64,000 nucleotides of DNA. Origin: Thermohalobaculum sp965247385. GTDB taxonomy: Bacteria; Pseudomonadota; Alphaproteobacteria; Rhodobacterales; Rhodobacteraceae. Shown one piece after another: positions 1 to 7,559 of the stretch. The stretch spans positions 1,178,001-1,242,000 of the forward strand of contig CBDFHG010000002.1 of assembly GCA_965247385.1 (NCBI GenBank), read 5' to 3'. The notes beneath the pieces are model-generated. The model was not told the origin of the DNA. It did no database searches and saw only the letters and a list, made by a program, of their open reading frames with translations. A program made the position numbers and the translations under genes. Positions within the stretch are counted from its first letter, which is position 1. Every line of letters begins with the position of its first letter.

Positions 1-1
1 C

Positions 2-304
2 GGGCATCACTTCATCGAGCCGCTGAAGTCTCAGGGTGTACGGCGAATGGAAGAATTTAATATGGTCATCGGCGTCAAGTTTATGACGGTACCCGGCGAA
101 CAATGGACGATCCGCCGCGACGCCTACCAACAAATCCGTGATGCTTTTGAAACCAACGGCATCCACTTCGCCACCCGCAATGTAAAAGTTGAAGTGATCA
201 GCGACAGACCGCTTACCAGGGAGGAAGAGGAGGCAGCAGTCAGTGCTGCCCAGGAAAGCGTCGAAAACCAACTCCCGGCAAAACCCGCCCCGGATGAGCC
301 GTGA
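2..304 (+). CDS. MscS-family mechanosensitive channel, C-terminal part (cut by window start)
   Basis: The reading frame is open from the first bases of the window and ends with TGA at 302-304, so this is the 3' end of a longer gene. The residues VIGVKFMTVPGEQWTIRRD followed by a basic stretch ending in NVKVEV match the soluble C-terminal alpha/beta domain of small-conductance mechanosensitive channels, which release solutes on hypo-osmotic shock. The tail after it is acidic and low-complexity. Transmembrane segments lie outside the window. Family call is good; the subgroup cannot be told. Confidence 0.7.
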   Translation, partial: GHHFIEPLKSQGVRRMEEFNMVIGVKFMTVPGEQWTIRRDAYQQIRDAFETNGIHFATRNVKVEVISDRPLTREEEEAAVSAAQESVENQLPAKPAPDEP

Positions 305-337
305 ACCGACATTCGGGTCGGAATGTCGGTTCACGGC
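298..337 (+). terminator. Perfect 17-bp inverted repeat at the end of the mscS-like gene
   Basis: Two perfectly complementary 17-base arms (298-314 and 321-337) are separated by 6 bases. The left arm contains the stop codon of the mscS-like gene. There is no run of T after it, so it is a strong hairpin that could act as a Rho-independent-like terminator or mRNA stabiliser without being a textbook terminator. Confidence 0.55.
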
Positions 338-640
338 ATTCCGGACCCGGTTCAGAGCGATGTTGAACGCGTGCTTGTGACCCAAAGCGTGAATCGTGAA
401 TTTTCTGGTTTGGATCGGTTTGGCCTTGTCAGCCCTCCCTATCCTGATCTTGAAACCATCCGAAACCAGACATTGCCCGGGGCGATCACCGATTAGCGGG
501 TATCGCCCAAGGACGAAGCCGCTTTCGCGGCAATGGCGCTTGTCGCTGGTGTTGCGCGCTGAGCGGAGCGTTGTAATTTTGTGCTCTGCCGAACCTGGTT
601 GACGATTGGGACTTTCTCGATCGATTGACGGGAGGTTCCG
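338..640. other. Non-coding stretch upstream of the integrase remnant
   Basis: About 300 bases without a convincing gene. Short open frames here have no recognisable protein. The position directly before an IS91-type integrase start suggests it is the flank of that mobile module, but no terminal repeat could be recognised. The integrase start is preceded by a GGGAGG ribosome-binding site at about 630-635. Confidence 0.4.
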
Positions 641-1079
641 ATGACAGAGGAGAAGATCACACCGCTTCGAGAGCGGATGATGGAAGATATGCGCATCCGT
701 GGGATGGGCGACAAAGCCCGGAAGTCCCATATCCGGGCCATCAAGGATTTTGCTCGGTTTCTGAAGCGATCTCCGGATACGGCAACGCCCGAGGAGCTTC
801 GGGCGTATCAGTTGCACATGACGGACACGGGCGTTACGGCCTCGACGTTCAACCCCCGCATTGTGGCGCTGCGGTTCTTTTTCGGGATGACCTGCGGGCG
901 TGAAGATATGAAGCGGTTCATGCAGTTCCGGACCCGGCCACGCAAGCTGCCGGTCGGGTTCGGCGTTGAGGAGGTCTCGGACCTGTTGATGGCGACCCCG
1001 GGGGCGGGTCTCAAATACCGAGCGGCGCTGGGTATCTCACATGGCGCGGGCCTGCGGGCATCCGGGGTCTGCAACCTGT
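641..1079 (+). pseudogene. Tyrosine recombinase of the IS91-associated type, truncated
   Basis: The first about 145 residues read as the N-terminal SAM-like core-binding domain and the start of the catalytic domain of a tyrosine recombinase (phage-integrase fold) of the kind that accompanies IS91 elements; segments such as ITPLRERMMEDMRIRGMGDK and ISHGAGLRASGVCNL are characteristic. Family members continue for another 150 or more residues with the R..HxxR..Y catalytic set, which is absent. From about 1080 the frame reads into sequence antisense to the next gene and is meaningless, although it stays open to 1897. The cut lies just after the first catalytic Arg region (GLRAS), so no active enzyme is expected. 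Confidence 0.75.
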
Positions 1080-1123
1080 TCAATGTCCGAAAAGCTCCTT
1101 CCGTCAACGGATCGGTGAAGCCC

Positions 1124-1945
1124 TCAGATTGCTTCCTTAACCGCGCTCAAAAACCGTTGAGTGCGCTCTTTCTCGGGGCTGTTGAAGAGTTTATTAGGTG
1201 GACCCTGCTCCTCGATCTTTCCAGCGTAGAAAAAGCAGACCCGGTCAGAGATATCCTTGGCAAACCCCATCTGATGCGTAACCATGAGCATGGTGAGACT
1301 ATGCTCGCTTACCAGATATCTGATTACGCCGGTCACTTCGCTGATTACCTCCGGATCAAGGGCGGATGTCACCTCGTCAAACAGCATGACTTTGGGGCGC
1401 ATTGCCAGCGCCCGGGCGATGGCCACGCGCTGTTGCTGGCCACCAGACAGTCGGGAAGGGTGCTGGTCCCGTTTGTCGGCCATACCGACCATTTTCAACA
1501 GCTCTTCGGCACGTGCTTGTGCTTCTTTGCGCGGAATGCCCAGAACGCGCACCGGCCCTTCCATGCAATTTTGCAATGCGGTCATATGCGGAAACAGGTT
1601 GAAGTGCTGAAAACACATACCGATCTTGGAACGCATCTTGTGAAGGTGCTTGTTGTTTGCTGGCACAAGCGTTCCGTTTTTCTCCATGTGGGTCAGGGGC
1701 TCGCCGTCCACATAGATCACGCCGCCATTGATGGTCTCAAGCGTCATCAGCATGCGCAGAACGGTTGTTTTGCCGGAACCCGACGGGCCGATAATCGTGA
1801 CCATTTCACCGGCTTGCACATCCAGATCGAGCCGGTCGAGAACAACCAGACTGTCATAGCTCTTGGTCACATTCATGAAACGGACCATTGGAATTGAGGC
1901 CCCCTCCAACCGAAGTGGGTACTGCGTCAGGTCTTCCATATTCAC
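1124..1945 (-). CDS. ehuA: Ectoine/hydroxyectoine ABC importer, ATP-binding subunit
   Basis: This 273-residue protein is the ATPase of a polar-amino-acid-type importer. The Walker A motif GPSGSGKT, Q-loop CFQHFNLFPH, signature LSGGQQQRVAIARA and Walker B VMLFDEVTSALDP followed by the H-loop VTHQM are all present, so it should hydrolyse ATP on the cytoplasmic face to drive uptake. It is last of four genes read ehuB-ehuC-ehuD-ehuA and its ATG overlaps the ehuD stop by 4 bases, indicating translational coupling. The ectoine assignment rests on the neighbouring binding protein and eut genes; the ATPase alone resembles GlnQ/HisP-type subunits. Confidence 0.85.
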   Translation of the reverse strand: MNMEDLTQYPLRLEGASIPMVRFMNVTKSYDSLVVLDRLDLDVQAGEMVTIIGPSGSGKTTVLRMLMTLETINGGVIYVDGEPLTHMEKNGTLVPANNKHLHKMRSKIGMCFQHFNLFPHMTALQNCMEGPVRVLGIPRKEAQARAEELLKMVGMADKRDQHPSRLSGGQQQRVAIARALAMRPKVMLFDEVTSALDPEVISEVTGVIRYLVSEHSLTMLMVTHQMGFAKDISDRVCFFYAGKIEEQGPPNKLFNSPEKERTQRFLSAVKEAI

Positions 1946-2607
1946 ATTCCCATTCTGCGGCGCGTATAGCCCTCAAAGACCTTGATCAGGCCTGCTGTGG
2001 GCAGTGAGATTGCCAAAAAGATAACGCCGACCATCGTGTAAGGTTCGAGGAAACGATAGTTCTCCGAGCCGATGGCGTTGGCGGTATGGATGAGTTCGGC
2101 CACGCCAATGACCGAAAGCATTGGTGTGTCCTTGAAGATACCGACAAGATAGTTCCCCATGCCCGCAAGGGCTGGGGGCAGTGCCTGAGGGATCACCACG
2201 CGCCGGTAGGTTTGAAGAGTCGTCATGTTCAGCGCCGTTGCGGCTTCCCACTGACCGCGGGGGACGCTCTCAATTCCGCCGCGATAGACTTCTGAGAGAT
2301 AGCAGGAATAGTGAAGCCCAATCGCGATCATGCCGGATGTCCACGGGCTCAGCCGAATACCGAACTGGGGTCCGACATAAAAGATAAAGAAGATCTGCAG
2401 AATGAGCGGCGTGGAACGGACAAACTCATTAAATTCACGGACAACGAATGTAAACGCCCGGTAGGGCGTTCGTTGCGCCAGTGCCAAAGCAAGCCCGACC
2501 ACGAGCGCGATGGCATAGCCGGCGCCCGCGGCAATCAGCGTGTTGCCCGTTGCCTGCACAAGGCGAGGCAGGATTTCCCAGACGAATTCCCAACGCCAGT
2601 CAAACAT
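1942..2607 (-). CDS. ehuD: Ectoine/hydroxyectoine ABC importer, permease
   Basis: A polytopic inner-membrane permease of the HisM/GlnP type, with about five hydrophobic segments and an EAA loop (PRGQWEAATALNMTTLQTYRRVVIPQA) that docks on the ATPase. I chose the ATG at 2607 (MFDWRWEF), 4 bases downstream of ehuC; the upstream extension is unlike the family and would overlap ehuC. With EhuC it would form the heterodimeric channel for ectoine and 5-hydroxyectoine. Subunit naming (C versus D) follows gene order in known ehuBCD clusters. Confidence 0.82.
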   Translation of the reverse strand: MFDWRWEFVWEILPRLVQATGNTLIAAGAGYAIALVVGLALALAQRTPYRAFTFVVREFNEFVRSTPLILQIFFIFYVGPQFGIRLSPWTSGMIAIGLHYSCYLSEVYRGGIESVPRGQWEAATALNMTTLQTYRRVVIPQALPPALAGMGNYLVGIFKDTPMLSVIGVAELIHTANAIGSENYRFLEPYTMVGVIFLAISLPTAGLIKVFEGYTRRRMGM

Positions 2608-2611
2608 TGCC

Positions 2612-3277
2612 TCAGACCCTCCCCAGCTTGCGGGCCATGACGCGTTCCATCCAACGCATGAAAGGCGTGATAAACAGACGCGCAAGGATGTAGTAGATAA
2701 TCAACGCCGTGCCGAATGCCTGTGCCGAAAGGAACGTGGATCCGTTGATCTGTTTGGCCTCGAACATCAGGTCGAAAACAGAGATGAGAGAAACCAGCGC
2801 GGTGGCTTTCAACAGCTCAATCAAGAGGTTTCCCCAGGGCGGAAGCATGTTGATAAACGCTTGGGGCAATATGATCCGCCACATTCGCTTGGCGGGGCTC
2901 ATATTGATCGCAAGTGCTGCCTCCCACTGCCCCCTGGGCACCGCGAGTATGCCGCCGCGCACCAGCTCTGCGCCATATGCGCCGATGTTCATTCCGACCG
3001 CGACGAACCCTGCCGTGAATTTCTCTATCGTGATGCCGAGCAGCGGCAGAACAAAGAATATCCAATAAAGCTGCACCAGCAGCGAGGTTCCCCTGAATAT
3101 CTCGATGTATGTGATCGCAGTCCAGCGAACAAGCCATTTGTCCGATAGCTTACAAAGCCCCATGAGTAAAGAAATGGCAATCCCAAGACCCGCAGCGAGA
3201 AAGAACTGCGCGACAGTAATCACCGAGCCAGACAATAACCGAGGCCAGAATTGGTCGAGAAACTCAATTAGGTTCAT
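2612..3277 (-). CDS. ehuC: Ectoine/hydroxyectoine ABC importer, permease
   Basis: A 221-residue inner-membrane permease of the HisQ/GlnP type. It has a typical N-terminal membrane segment after MNLIEFLDQFWPRLL and an EAA loop at PRGQWEAALAINMSPAKRMW. It is the likely partner of EhuD in the transport channel. It follows ehuB after a 70-base gap containing a stem-loop, and is followed by ehuD after 4 bases. Length and layout are normal for the family. Confidence 0.82.
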   Translation of the reverse strand: MNLIEFLDQFWPRLLSGSVITVAQFFLAAGLGIAISLLMGLCKLSDKWLVRWTAITYIEIFRGTSLLVQLYWIFFVLPLLGITIEKFTAGFVAVGMNIGAYGAELVRGGILAVPRGQWEAALAINMSPAKRMWRIILPQAFINMLPPWGNLLIELLKATALVSLISVFDLMFEAKQINGSTFLSAQAFGTALIIYYILARLFITPFMRWMERVMARKLGRV

Positions 3278-3311
3278 TTGCCTGTCTGGGTGTAAGGAGA
3301 GTTAGAGAAAG

Positions 3312-3339
3312 AAGTGGTGAGCCGCTCGGCCCACCACTT
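3312..3339 (-). other. Stem-loop between ehuB and ehuC
   Basis: Arms of 11 bases at 3312-3322 and 3329-3339 pair with one mismatch around a 6-base loop. It sits directly behind the ehuB stop codon on the transcribed strand. Such intercistronic hairpins after binding-protein genes commonly protect the upstream message, giving more binding protein than permease; that role is inferred. No T-run follows. Confidence 0.5.
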
Positions 3340-3347
3340 GATTCAAA

Positions 3348-4193
3348 TCAGCGGTTTGCGCAGACCCATTCGGCCGTCACGTCGCCGGGAAGGTGCGATG
3401 GTGTGTAGCCATACTCCGCCACTTTGGCGAGCATTTCTTCCGTGCCGATATACTCAGCCTGGGCAGCGTTGTATTTCTCGATGAAGTCAGCGTCCTCGCC
3501 CCGGAACCCGATACCTGCCCAGTTTTTGGTCCAGTCCGGGAGCAAAGCCGGGTCCGTAACGTCGATCACACCGCCGGATTTTTCGGAGAGGTCCCTGGCT
3601 TCAAAGTAGGTCAGGCCGCCTGCATCCGCACGACCCGCCAGCATTGCGGCCAGAATCTCTGTTGGCCCGGGTACTTGCATGATTTGCGCATCGGTCAGAC
3701 CTTCTTTTTTCGCTGCTTCAACGGTGTTGTAGCCCGCGCCCGTTACCAAAGTGGCACCCTGCGCCAGAACATCCTGGTAATTGTTGATGTTCTTCGGGTT
3801 GCCAGCCGGGACCAAAAACGCGTCACCAAAGTTGCCGATCGGTTCAGAAAAGGAGATGTTCTCACAGCGACTGTTCAGGATGTACATACCACCGGTTATC
3901 ACGTCGTAACGCCCAGCCTTAAGACCTGGAATCAGCCCTCCCCAATCTGTGACAACGGGCTCGATATTTGTGTAACCCATTTTGTTGAGCACACCGAGAG
4001 CAATTTCATTGACAAAACCTTCGGGTTTCCCGCTCTCGCCTGGATAGGCCCAGATCGGGATATTGGCAAAGCCAATCCGGATAGTTTCGCCAGCTTCAAT
4101 TCGATCCGTAAGGGGACCAGCGACGGCTGATAGTGAGCCAGCGAGGACCGCAAATCCGGCCACCAGAGCTCGCTTGGTTAGTTTGAGTGTCAT
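3348..4193 (-). CDS. ehuB: Ectoine/hydroxyectoine periplasmic binding protein
   Basis: A family-3 extracellular solute-binding protein of 281 residues. It has a Sec signal peptide (MTLKLTKRALVAGFAVLAGS, then LSAVAG), a first lobe beginning GETIRIGFANIPIWAYPG, and the late tail typical of EhuB. The ATG at 4193 is chosen because a good ribosome site (AAGGAGA) sits 7 bases upstream and the signal peptide starts there. It would capture ectoine and 5-hydroxyectoine in the periplasm for EhuCD-A. A second copy is represented only by a 50-codon remnant at 5341-5490. Ligand aromatic residues could not be checked by alignment. Confidence 0.83.
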   Translation of the reverse strand: MTLKLTKRALVAGFAVLAGSLSAVAGPLTDRIEAGETIRIGFANIPIWAYPGESGKPEGFVNEIALGVLNKMGYTNIEPVVTDWGGLIPGLKAGRYDVITGGMYILNSRCENISFSEPIGNFGDAFLVPAGNPKNINNYQDVLAQGATLVTGAGYNTVEAAKKEGLTDAQIMQVPGPTEILAAMLAGRADAGGLTYFEARDLSEKSGGVIDVTDPALLPDWTKNWAGIGFRGEDADFIEKYNAAQAEYIGTEEMLAKVAEYGYTPSHLPGDVTAEWVCANR

Positions 4194-4333
4194 TTTTCGT
4201 CTCCTTGTTTGGGTTGGATCCTTGAATGGGGGTTTTTTAATCCTCTTGGGTGGTTTGCGCGGAACCCACAAACGGCACCAGGCCCGCTCACCATTTGTGC
4301 TTTTCCGGTTTTCATCCAAAAAAACACGCTGTT

Positions 4334-5128
4334 TCAGTTCTGCGGCAGTAAAGAACTGCCTGCGCGCGAGAATATCTGCCCGAAACCCTTGATTTCATCC
4401 TTGATCCCCGCCCGGCGCAGACAACTCCAGAATTGCGCCTGGTTGCTGGTGATGACGGGCTTGCCGGTGGCCTGCTCGATCTCCTCGGCCACTTCAAGCG
4501 CCCGGATCCCGCCGCAGCTGAGAAAGATGGCATCCGCATCTGGCCGGTCAATCTCCTGCGCAAATTTCTTCCAGAAGGCCGGTGTCACGCGCCCCATCTC
4601 GGTTCCGGTCGAAAGATTGAGGCCCTGAATATCCAAAACTTCGTAGCCCTTTTCGATGAGGAACTCTGCCTCGGCGGTGTTAACCTCGTCGAAATAGGGC
4701 GTTCCAACAACGATACGGCGGGCATCCAGTTCGCGCAGCGCGTCCATCACTCCGGTCACCAGACACATCGATCGAGCCCAGGGAGCGCCTTTTTTGATTT
4801 CGGACATGATCCGATCTTCACCGATCACGATCGAACCACTCGTGCAACTGTAGCTGATCACATCCGGCTTGGTGTCTGGTTGAATGCGAGCAGCAGCGTC
4901 AGCCATGTGTTCGATGTGACGTGAAAGTGTTTCATTGGTAGTGTAGTCGTCGGTCTTGAGCCGCGTGATGTGAACCGCCACGCCTTCTGGCACCATGGCA
5001 AAGAAATCTGTCTCGGCGGCCAGGTCGGTGGACATGAGGATAAAGCCCAGCCGCGCGCGGTAGTGCTTGCCTGCGCCGAGTTCCGGCTGCCAAGCTTTGG
5101 ATCTAACGATATCGCCTTTCTTGAACAT
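4334..5128 (-). CDS. eutA: Ectoine utilisation protein EutA (Asp/Glu racemase / maleate isomerase fold)
   Basis: A 264-residue member of the Asp/Glu racemase superfamily, closest in layout to arylmalonate decarboxylase and maleate cis-trans isomerase-like EutA proteins found in ectoine clusters. Two conserved cysteines sit where the catalytic pair is expected: Cys95 in SYSCTSGSIVIG and Cys205 in FLSCGGIRALEV. EutA has been proposed to act on hydroxyectoine-derived intermediates (stereochemical inversion); this is inference from the family. ATG 5128 is preceded by GGGAG. It lies 13 bases after the stop of a doeA remnant and 140 bases before ehuB, so it is probably co-transcribed with the importer. 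Confidence 0.8.
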   Translation of the reverse strand: MFKKGDIVRSKAWQPELGAGKHYRARLGFILMSTDLAAETDFFAMVPEGVAVHITRLKTDDYTTNETLSRHIEHMADAAARIQPDTKPDVISYSCTSGSIVIGEDRIMSEIKKGAPWARSMCLVTGVMDALRELDARRIVVGTPYFDEVNTAEAEFLIEKGYEVLDIQGLNLSTGTEMGRVTPAFWKKFAQEIDRPDADAIFLSCGGIRALEVAEEIEQATGKPVITSNQAQFWSCLRRAGIKDEIKGFGQIFSRAGSSLLPQN

Positions 5129-5141
5129 TTCTCTGCTCCCG

Positions 5142-5360
5142 TTACAGAACAACCTGATCCAGGTCTTTGGGATGTTGAGTGATCTGCTCGCAAGCGCTCT
5201 CCTCGGTCACGATAAAGCTGTCGCCAACCTGCGCCAGGAATGACTTGGCCACGGTGACCGACCCATCCGCCGCCAGCACCATGCCGGGCTCGAGAACGGT
5301 CTTGTCGCCAGTTACCAACTGCGGCTTCTCCAGAAAGCTATAGGCCAAAGGGCGGTTCGG
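5142..5360 (-). pseudogene. C-terminal remnant of an ectoine hydrolase (doeA/eutD) gene
   Basis: About 66 codons matching the end of an M24-fold ectoine hydrolase: YSFLEKPQLVTGDKTVLEPG and later QVGDSFIVTE, ending in KDLDQVVL and a stop. The same segment occurs in the larger broken doeA at 8730-9981 (SFLEKPELVIGDKTVLQPG), so two divergent copies existed. It has no start and is joined out of frame to a piece of a second ehuB at about 5340-5360. No function is expected. Confidence 0.8.
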
Positions 5361-5490
5361 CGGCAAAACCCAGACGAACTGTCTCGCCTGCGGCGATCCG
5401 ATCCTTCAGTGGCCCGGCAAGCGCGGCAGTCGATCCAAGCGCCAAGCTCAGTCCGACGGCAATGGCGTACTTTGCCACTCTGGTTTTCAT
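5341..5490 (-). pseudogene. N-terminal remnant of a second ehuB gene
   Basis: Fifty codons beginning with a signal peptide (MKTRVAKYAIAVGLSLALGS, then TAALAG) and continuing KDRIAAGETVRLGFAAEPPF, clearly homologous to the start of the intact ehuB (DRIEAGETIRIGFANIP) but not identical. The frame stops with TAG immediately after FGL, where doeA-type sequence begins in another frame. A ribosome site precedes the ATG. It could still make a short signal-peptide-bearing product, but that would have no binding lobe. Confidence 0.8.
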
Positions 5491-5545
5491 TCCCTGTACC
5501 TTTCTTGACACAGGCCTCGAAGTTGTCCGCATTCGGATCATTCTG

Positions 5546-5561
5546 CAATTGATATTAATTG
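5546..5561. promoter_or_regulatory. Palindromic CAATT-N6-AATTG site
   Basis: A 16-base site with 5-base arms upstream of the ehuB remnant / eutA transcript. Its core attgatatta (5548-5557) is repeated exactly at 6447-6456 before the PLP-lyase gene, and almost exactly in reverse complement at 10849-10860 before the lysR gene. The clustering suggests a shared regulator-binding site; which regulator binds is unknown. Confidence 0.45.
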
Positions 5562-5806
5562 CTTCCTCATCAAGAAAAACTCAAACTGACCTGCCTCACA
5601 GGCTCCCCCTTGGTCACTCATCCGGCGGTCCTTTGATCCCGCAGCCCGCCTTGGTAGTGTCATCCGGGAGGCCAAAGGCTTTTTGTCAAAACGGTTGGAA
5701 ATCAGCCATCAGACGTAAAGCCTGCGGGCAGCCCTCGTCTTCAGCGGGTACATTTCTCGAACGGCGCGGCCCTGCCAACGGAAGTTGGCGTGCCGTTTTT
5801 ACGTCG
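5562..5806. other. Intergenic stretch between the Lrp-type regulator and the ehuB remnant
   Basis: About 245 bases after the regulator gene with no recognisable protein or RNA. It carries the likely promoter for the eutA-ehuBCDA transcript, but no confident -35/-10 pair was identified. Confidence 0.3.
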
Positions 5807-6379
5807 TCATACGCGAGTTGCGCTGTTATCGGATTTCCTTTGCGCGGGTGAGATTTTTTCGTCCGAAGTAGCTTGACCAGAGATATACGAAGCAGCCTCA
5901 TCGTCCTGATCAATCGCGTCCAGAGGTACCGTGAAGTTGACTTTGGTACGATCCATGACAACAGAAGTTCGAAACCGTTTAACATTCGGATTGCCGAAAA
6001 AGAGCCGGTGTGTCAGGCGCTTGAAGCCCTCTATGTCGCGAGCCAGGATGATCAGAGCAAAGTCCGAATCTCCGGTCACGTAGTAGCATTGTTGCACCTG
6101 AGGTTCCTTGCGGACCTGGTCGCAAAAAGCCTCAAGCTCTTCTAGCCGTTCGCGCTCCAGCTCGACCATAACCATGAATGTCATCTTGAAACCGACGGCC
6201 TCGGGGCGGACTATGGCGGTGTCGCCGATGATCACACCTGCAGCTTTCATCGCCCGGATGCGGCGCTGCGCAGTCGCAATGGACAGACCCGTTTCGGCGG
6301 CGATATCCTCCAACCGTTCGCGGGCATTGGCCTGCAGCATTCTCAGGATTGTAATGTCACTGCGATCCAGATCGTCCAT
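5807..6379 (-). CDS. Lrp/AsnC-family transcriptional regulator of the ectoine cluster
   Basis: An N-terminal winged helix-turn-helix (about residues 4-60; LDRSDITILRMLQANARERL and GLSIATAQRRIRAMKAAGVI) is followed by a RAM/Lrp effector domain (about 65-145; VQQCYYVTGDSDFALIILAR). This is the AsnC/DoeX-like regulator type that accompanies ectoine catabolic genes. The protein is 190 residues, about 30 longer than most Lrp proteins, because of a polar C-terminal tail after the RAM domain. It is divergent from the PLP-lyase gene, and the 127-base gap between them is AT-rich. It probably senses an ectoine breakdown product such as diaminobutyrate; that is inference. Confidence 0.82.
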   Translation of the reverse strand: MDDLDRSDITILRMLQANARERLEDIAAETGLSIATAQRRIRAMKAAGVIIGDTAIVRPEAVGFKMTFMVMVELERERLEELEAFCDQVRKEPQVQQCYYVTGDSDFALIILARDIEGFKRLTHRLFFGNPNVKRFRTSVVMDRTKVNFTVPLDAIDQDDEAASYISGQATSDEKISPAQRKSDNSATRV

Positions 6380-6506
6380 GTCAGAAGATTAACACCAAGA
6401 TGCCCTTGGTCAACATAGTTTCTCATGGGGGCGAATAAAATGATATTGATATTACAGAAATCTTGGGTAACTTGACCGAGTTACAGCACATACGGGCAAC
6501 GTCAAA
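6380..6506. promoter_or_regulatory. Divergent regulatory region between lrp-type gene and PLP-lyase gene
   Basis: AT-rich gap between two divergent starts. It holds a tandem tgatat repeat inside attgatatta (6447-6456), identical to the core of the site at 5546-5561, and an inverted repeat TAACT-N6-AGTTA (6470-6485) with the same 6-base spacing. Position and symmetry fit operator sites for the neighbouring Lrp-type protein; binding is not shown. Confidence 0.5.
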
Positions 6507-7559
6507 ATGACTCTTCATTCACATACACCTGAGCTTCTGACAACGCCGAGGGCGTTTCGAACCAGCCCGGAGCGCCCTATGGCACTGCTGGAGAAATGCC
6601 CGGTTTACGCATCGACTCCTCTCACCGCTCTTGATGCATTGGCGCAAGAACTTGGTGTTGCTCGGATATTTGCAAAGGATGAATCGAGCCGGATGGAGCT
6701 TGGCAGCTTCAAGGCGCTTGGTGGGGCCTTTGCGGTGGCGCAGATGATTTGCGAGGCTGCGGGCACAGATGATCCGATGGATGATGCCGCCCGCAAGGTC
6801 GCCTCGGGGATGACCTTTGTGACCGCAAGTGCGGGCAATCACGGGTTGTCGGTTGCCGCTGGTGCCAAAGTCTTTGGCGCAAGATCCGTGGTCGTTCTGC
6901 CCGCTGCGGCCCCTGAACCATTTGCCAGGCGGATCGGCGCCATGGGGGCCGTTGTCAGTCGCAGCGGCTCTTACGAAGACAGCGTTTCAGAGGCGATGCG
7001 TATAGCTGGTGAAAACGGATTGCTTCATCTGGCCGACGGGTCCTGGGAGGGTTATGTTGAGTGGCCTGCTTTGATCGTGGAAGGCTACACCGTTCTGGCT
7101 GAAGAATGCCGCAAGGGTTTTGTCGAACAGGACATCTGGCCAACTCATAACTTTCTGCAGGCTGGGGTTGGGGGGCTGGCTGCCTCGCTTGCGGCGCATG
7201 TTCGCGAACACTGGCCAGAACAACCATTCATTGCGGTGGTGGAACCGGATGCAGCGCCCTGCTTGTTGCAGAGTGCCAAGGCCGGCGCATTGACCCACGC
7301 CGAGGGGCCGGATTCGAACATGGGACGGCTGGATTGCAAAGATGCCTCGATGATCGCCTTTGATTCGCTTCGCCGCGACGCGGATGCATTCCTCACGGTG
7401 TCGGATGAGGATGCCCGGATGGCCACCGACATTCTTGGTCGCCATGGCATCGCGACGACGCCAAGTGGGGCCGCGGGTCTGGCGGGGCTGATCGCCCTGG
7501 CACCCGGCCCCGACAGCCGGTGTTTGATCGTTGTGTCCGAGGGGCCCGAGGATGGCTGA
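6507..7559 (+). CDS. PLP-dependent ammonia-lyase of the diaminopropionate ammonia-lyase family (eutB position)
   Basis: A fold-type II PLP enzyme of 350 residues. Lys69 in GSFKALGGAFA is the Schiff-base lysine, with the diaminopropionate-lyase version of the motif (threonine dehydratases have SFK.RGA). The substrate loop TASAGNHGLSVAAGA, a glycine loop AGVGGLAASLA and a C-terminal TTPSGAAGLAGL follow. Known family members eliminate both amino groups of 2,3-diaminopropionate. In an ectoine cluster a 2,4-diaminobutyrate or hydroxylated-diaminobutyrate substrate is plausible, taking the place usually held by the EutB dehydratase; this is inference. Its stop overlaps the start of the next gene, so the two are coupled. 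The C-terminus is slightly short for the family. Confidence 0.72.
   Translation: MTLHSHTPELLTTPRAFRTSPERPMALLEKCPVYASTPLTALDALAQELGVARIFAKDESSRMELGSFKALGGAFAVAQMICEAAGTDDPMDDAARKVASGMTFVTASAGNHGLSVAAGAKVFGARSVVVLPAAAPEPFARRIGAMGAVVSRSGSYEDSVSEAMRIAGENGLLHLADGSWEGYVEWPALIVEGYTVLAEECRKGFVEQDIWPTHNFLQAGVGGLAASLAAHVREHWPEQPFIAVVEPDAAPCLLQSAKAGALTHAEGPDSNMGRLDCKDASMIAFDSLRRDADAFLTVSDEDARMATDILGRHGIATTPSGAAGLAGLIALAPGPDSRCLIVVSEGPEDG

Noticed and set aside
1080..1897. Continuation of the integrase frame to a 418-residue protein
   Set aside because: This part is antisense to the well-supported ehuA gene and has no recombinase motifs; the frame is open by chance.
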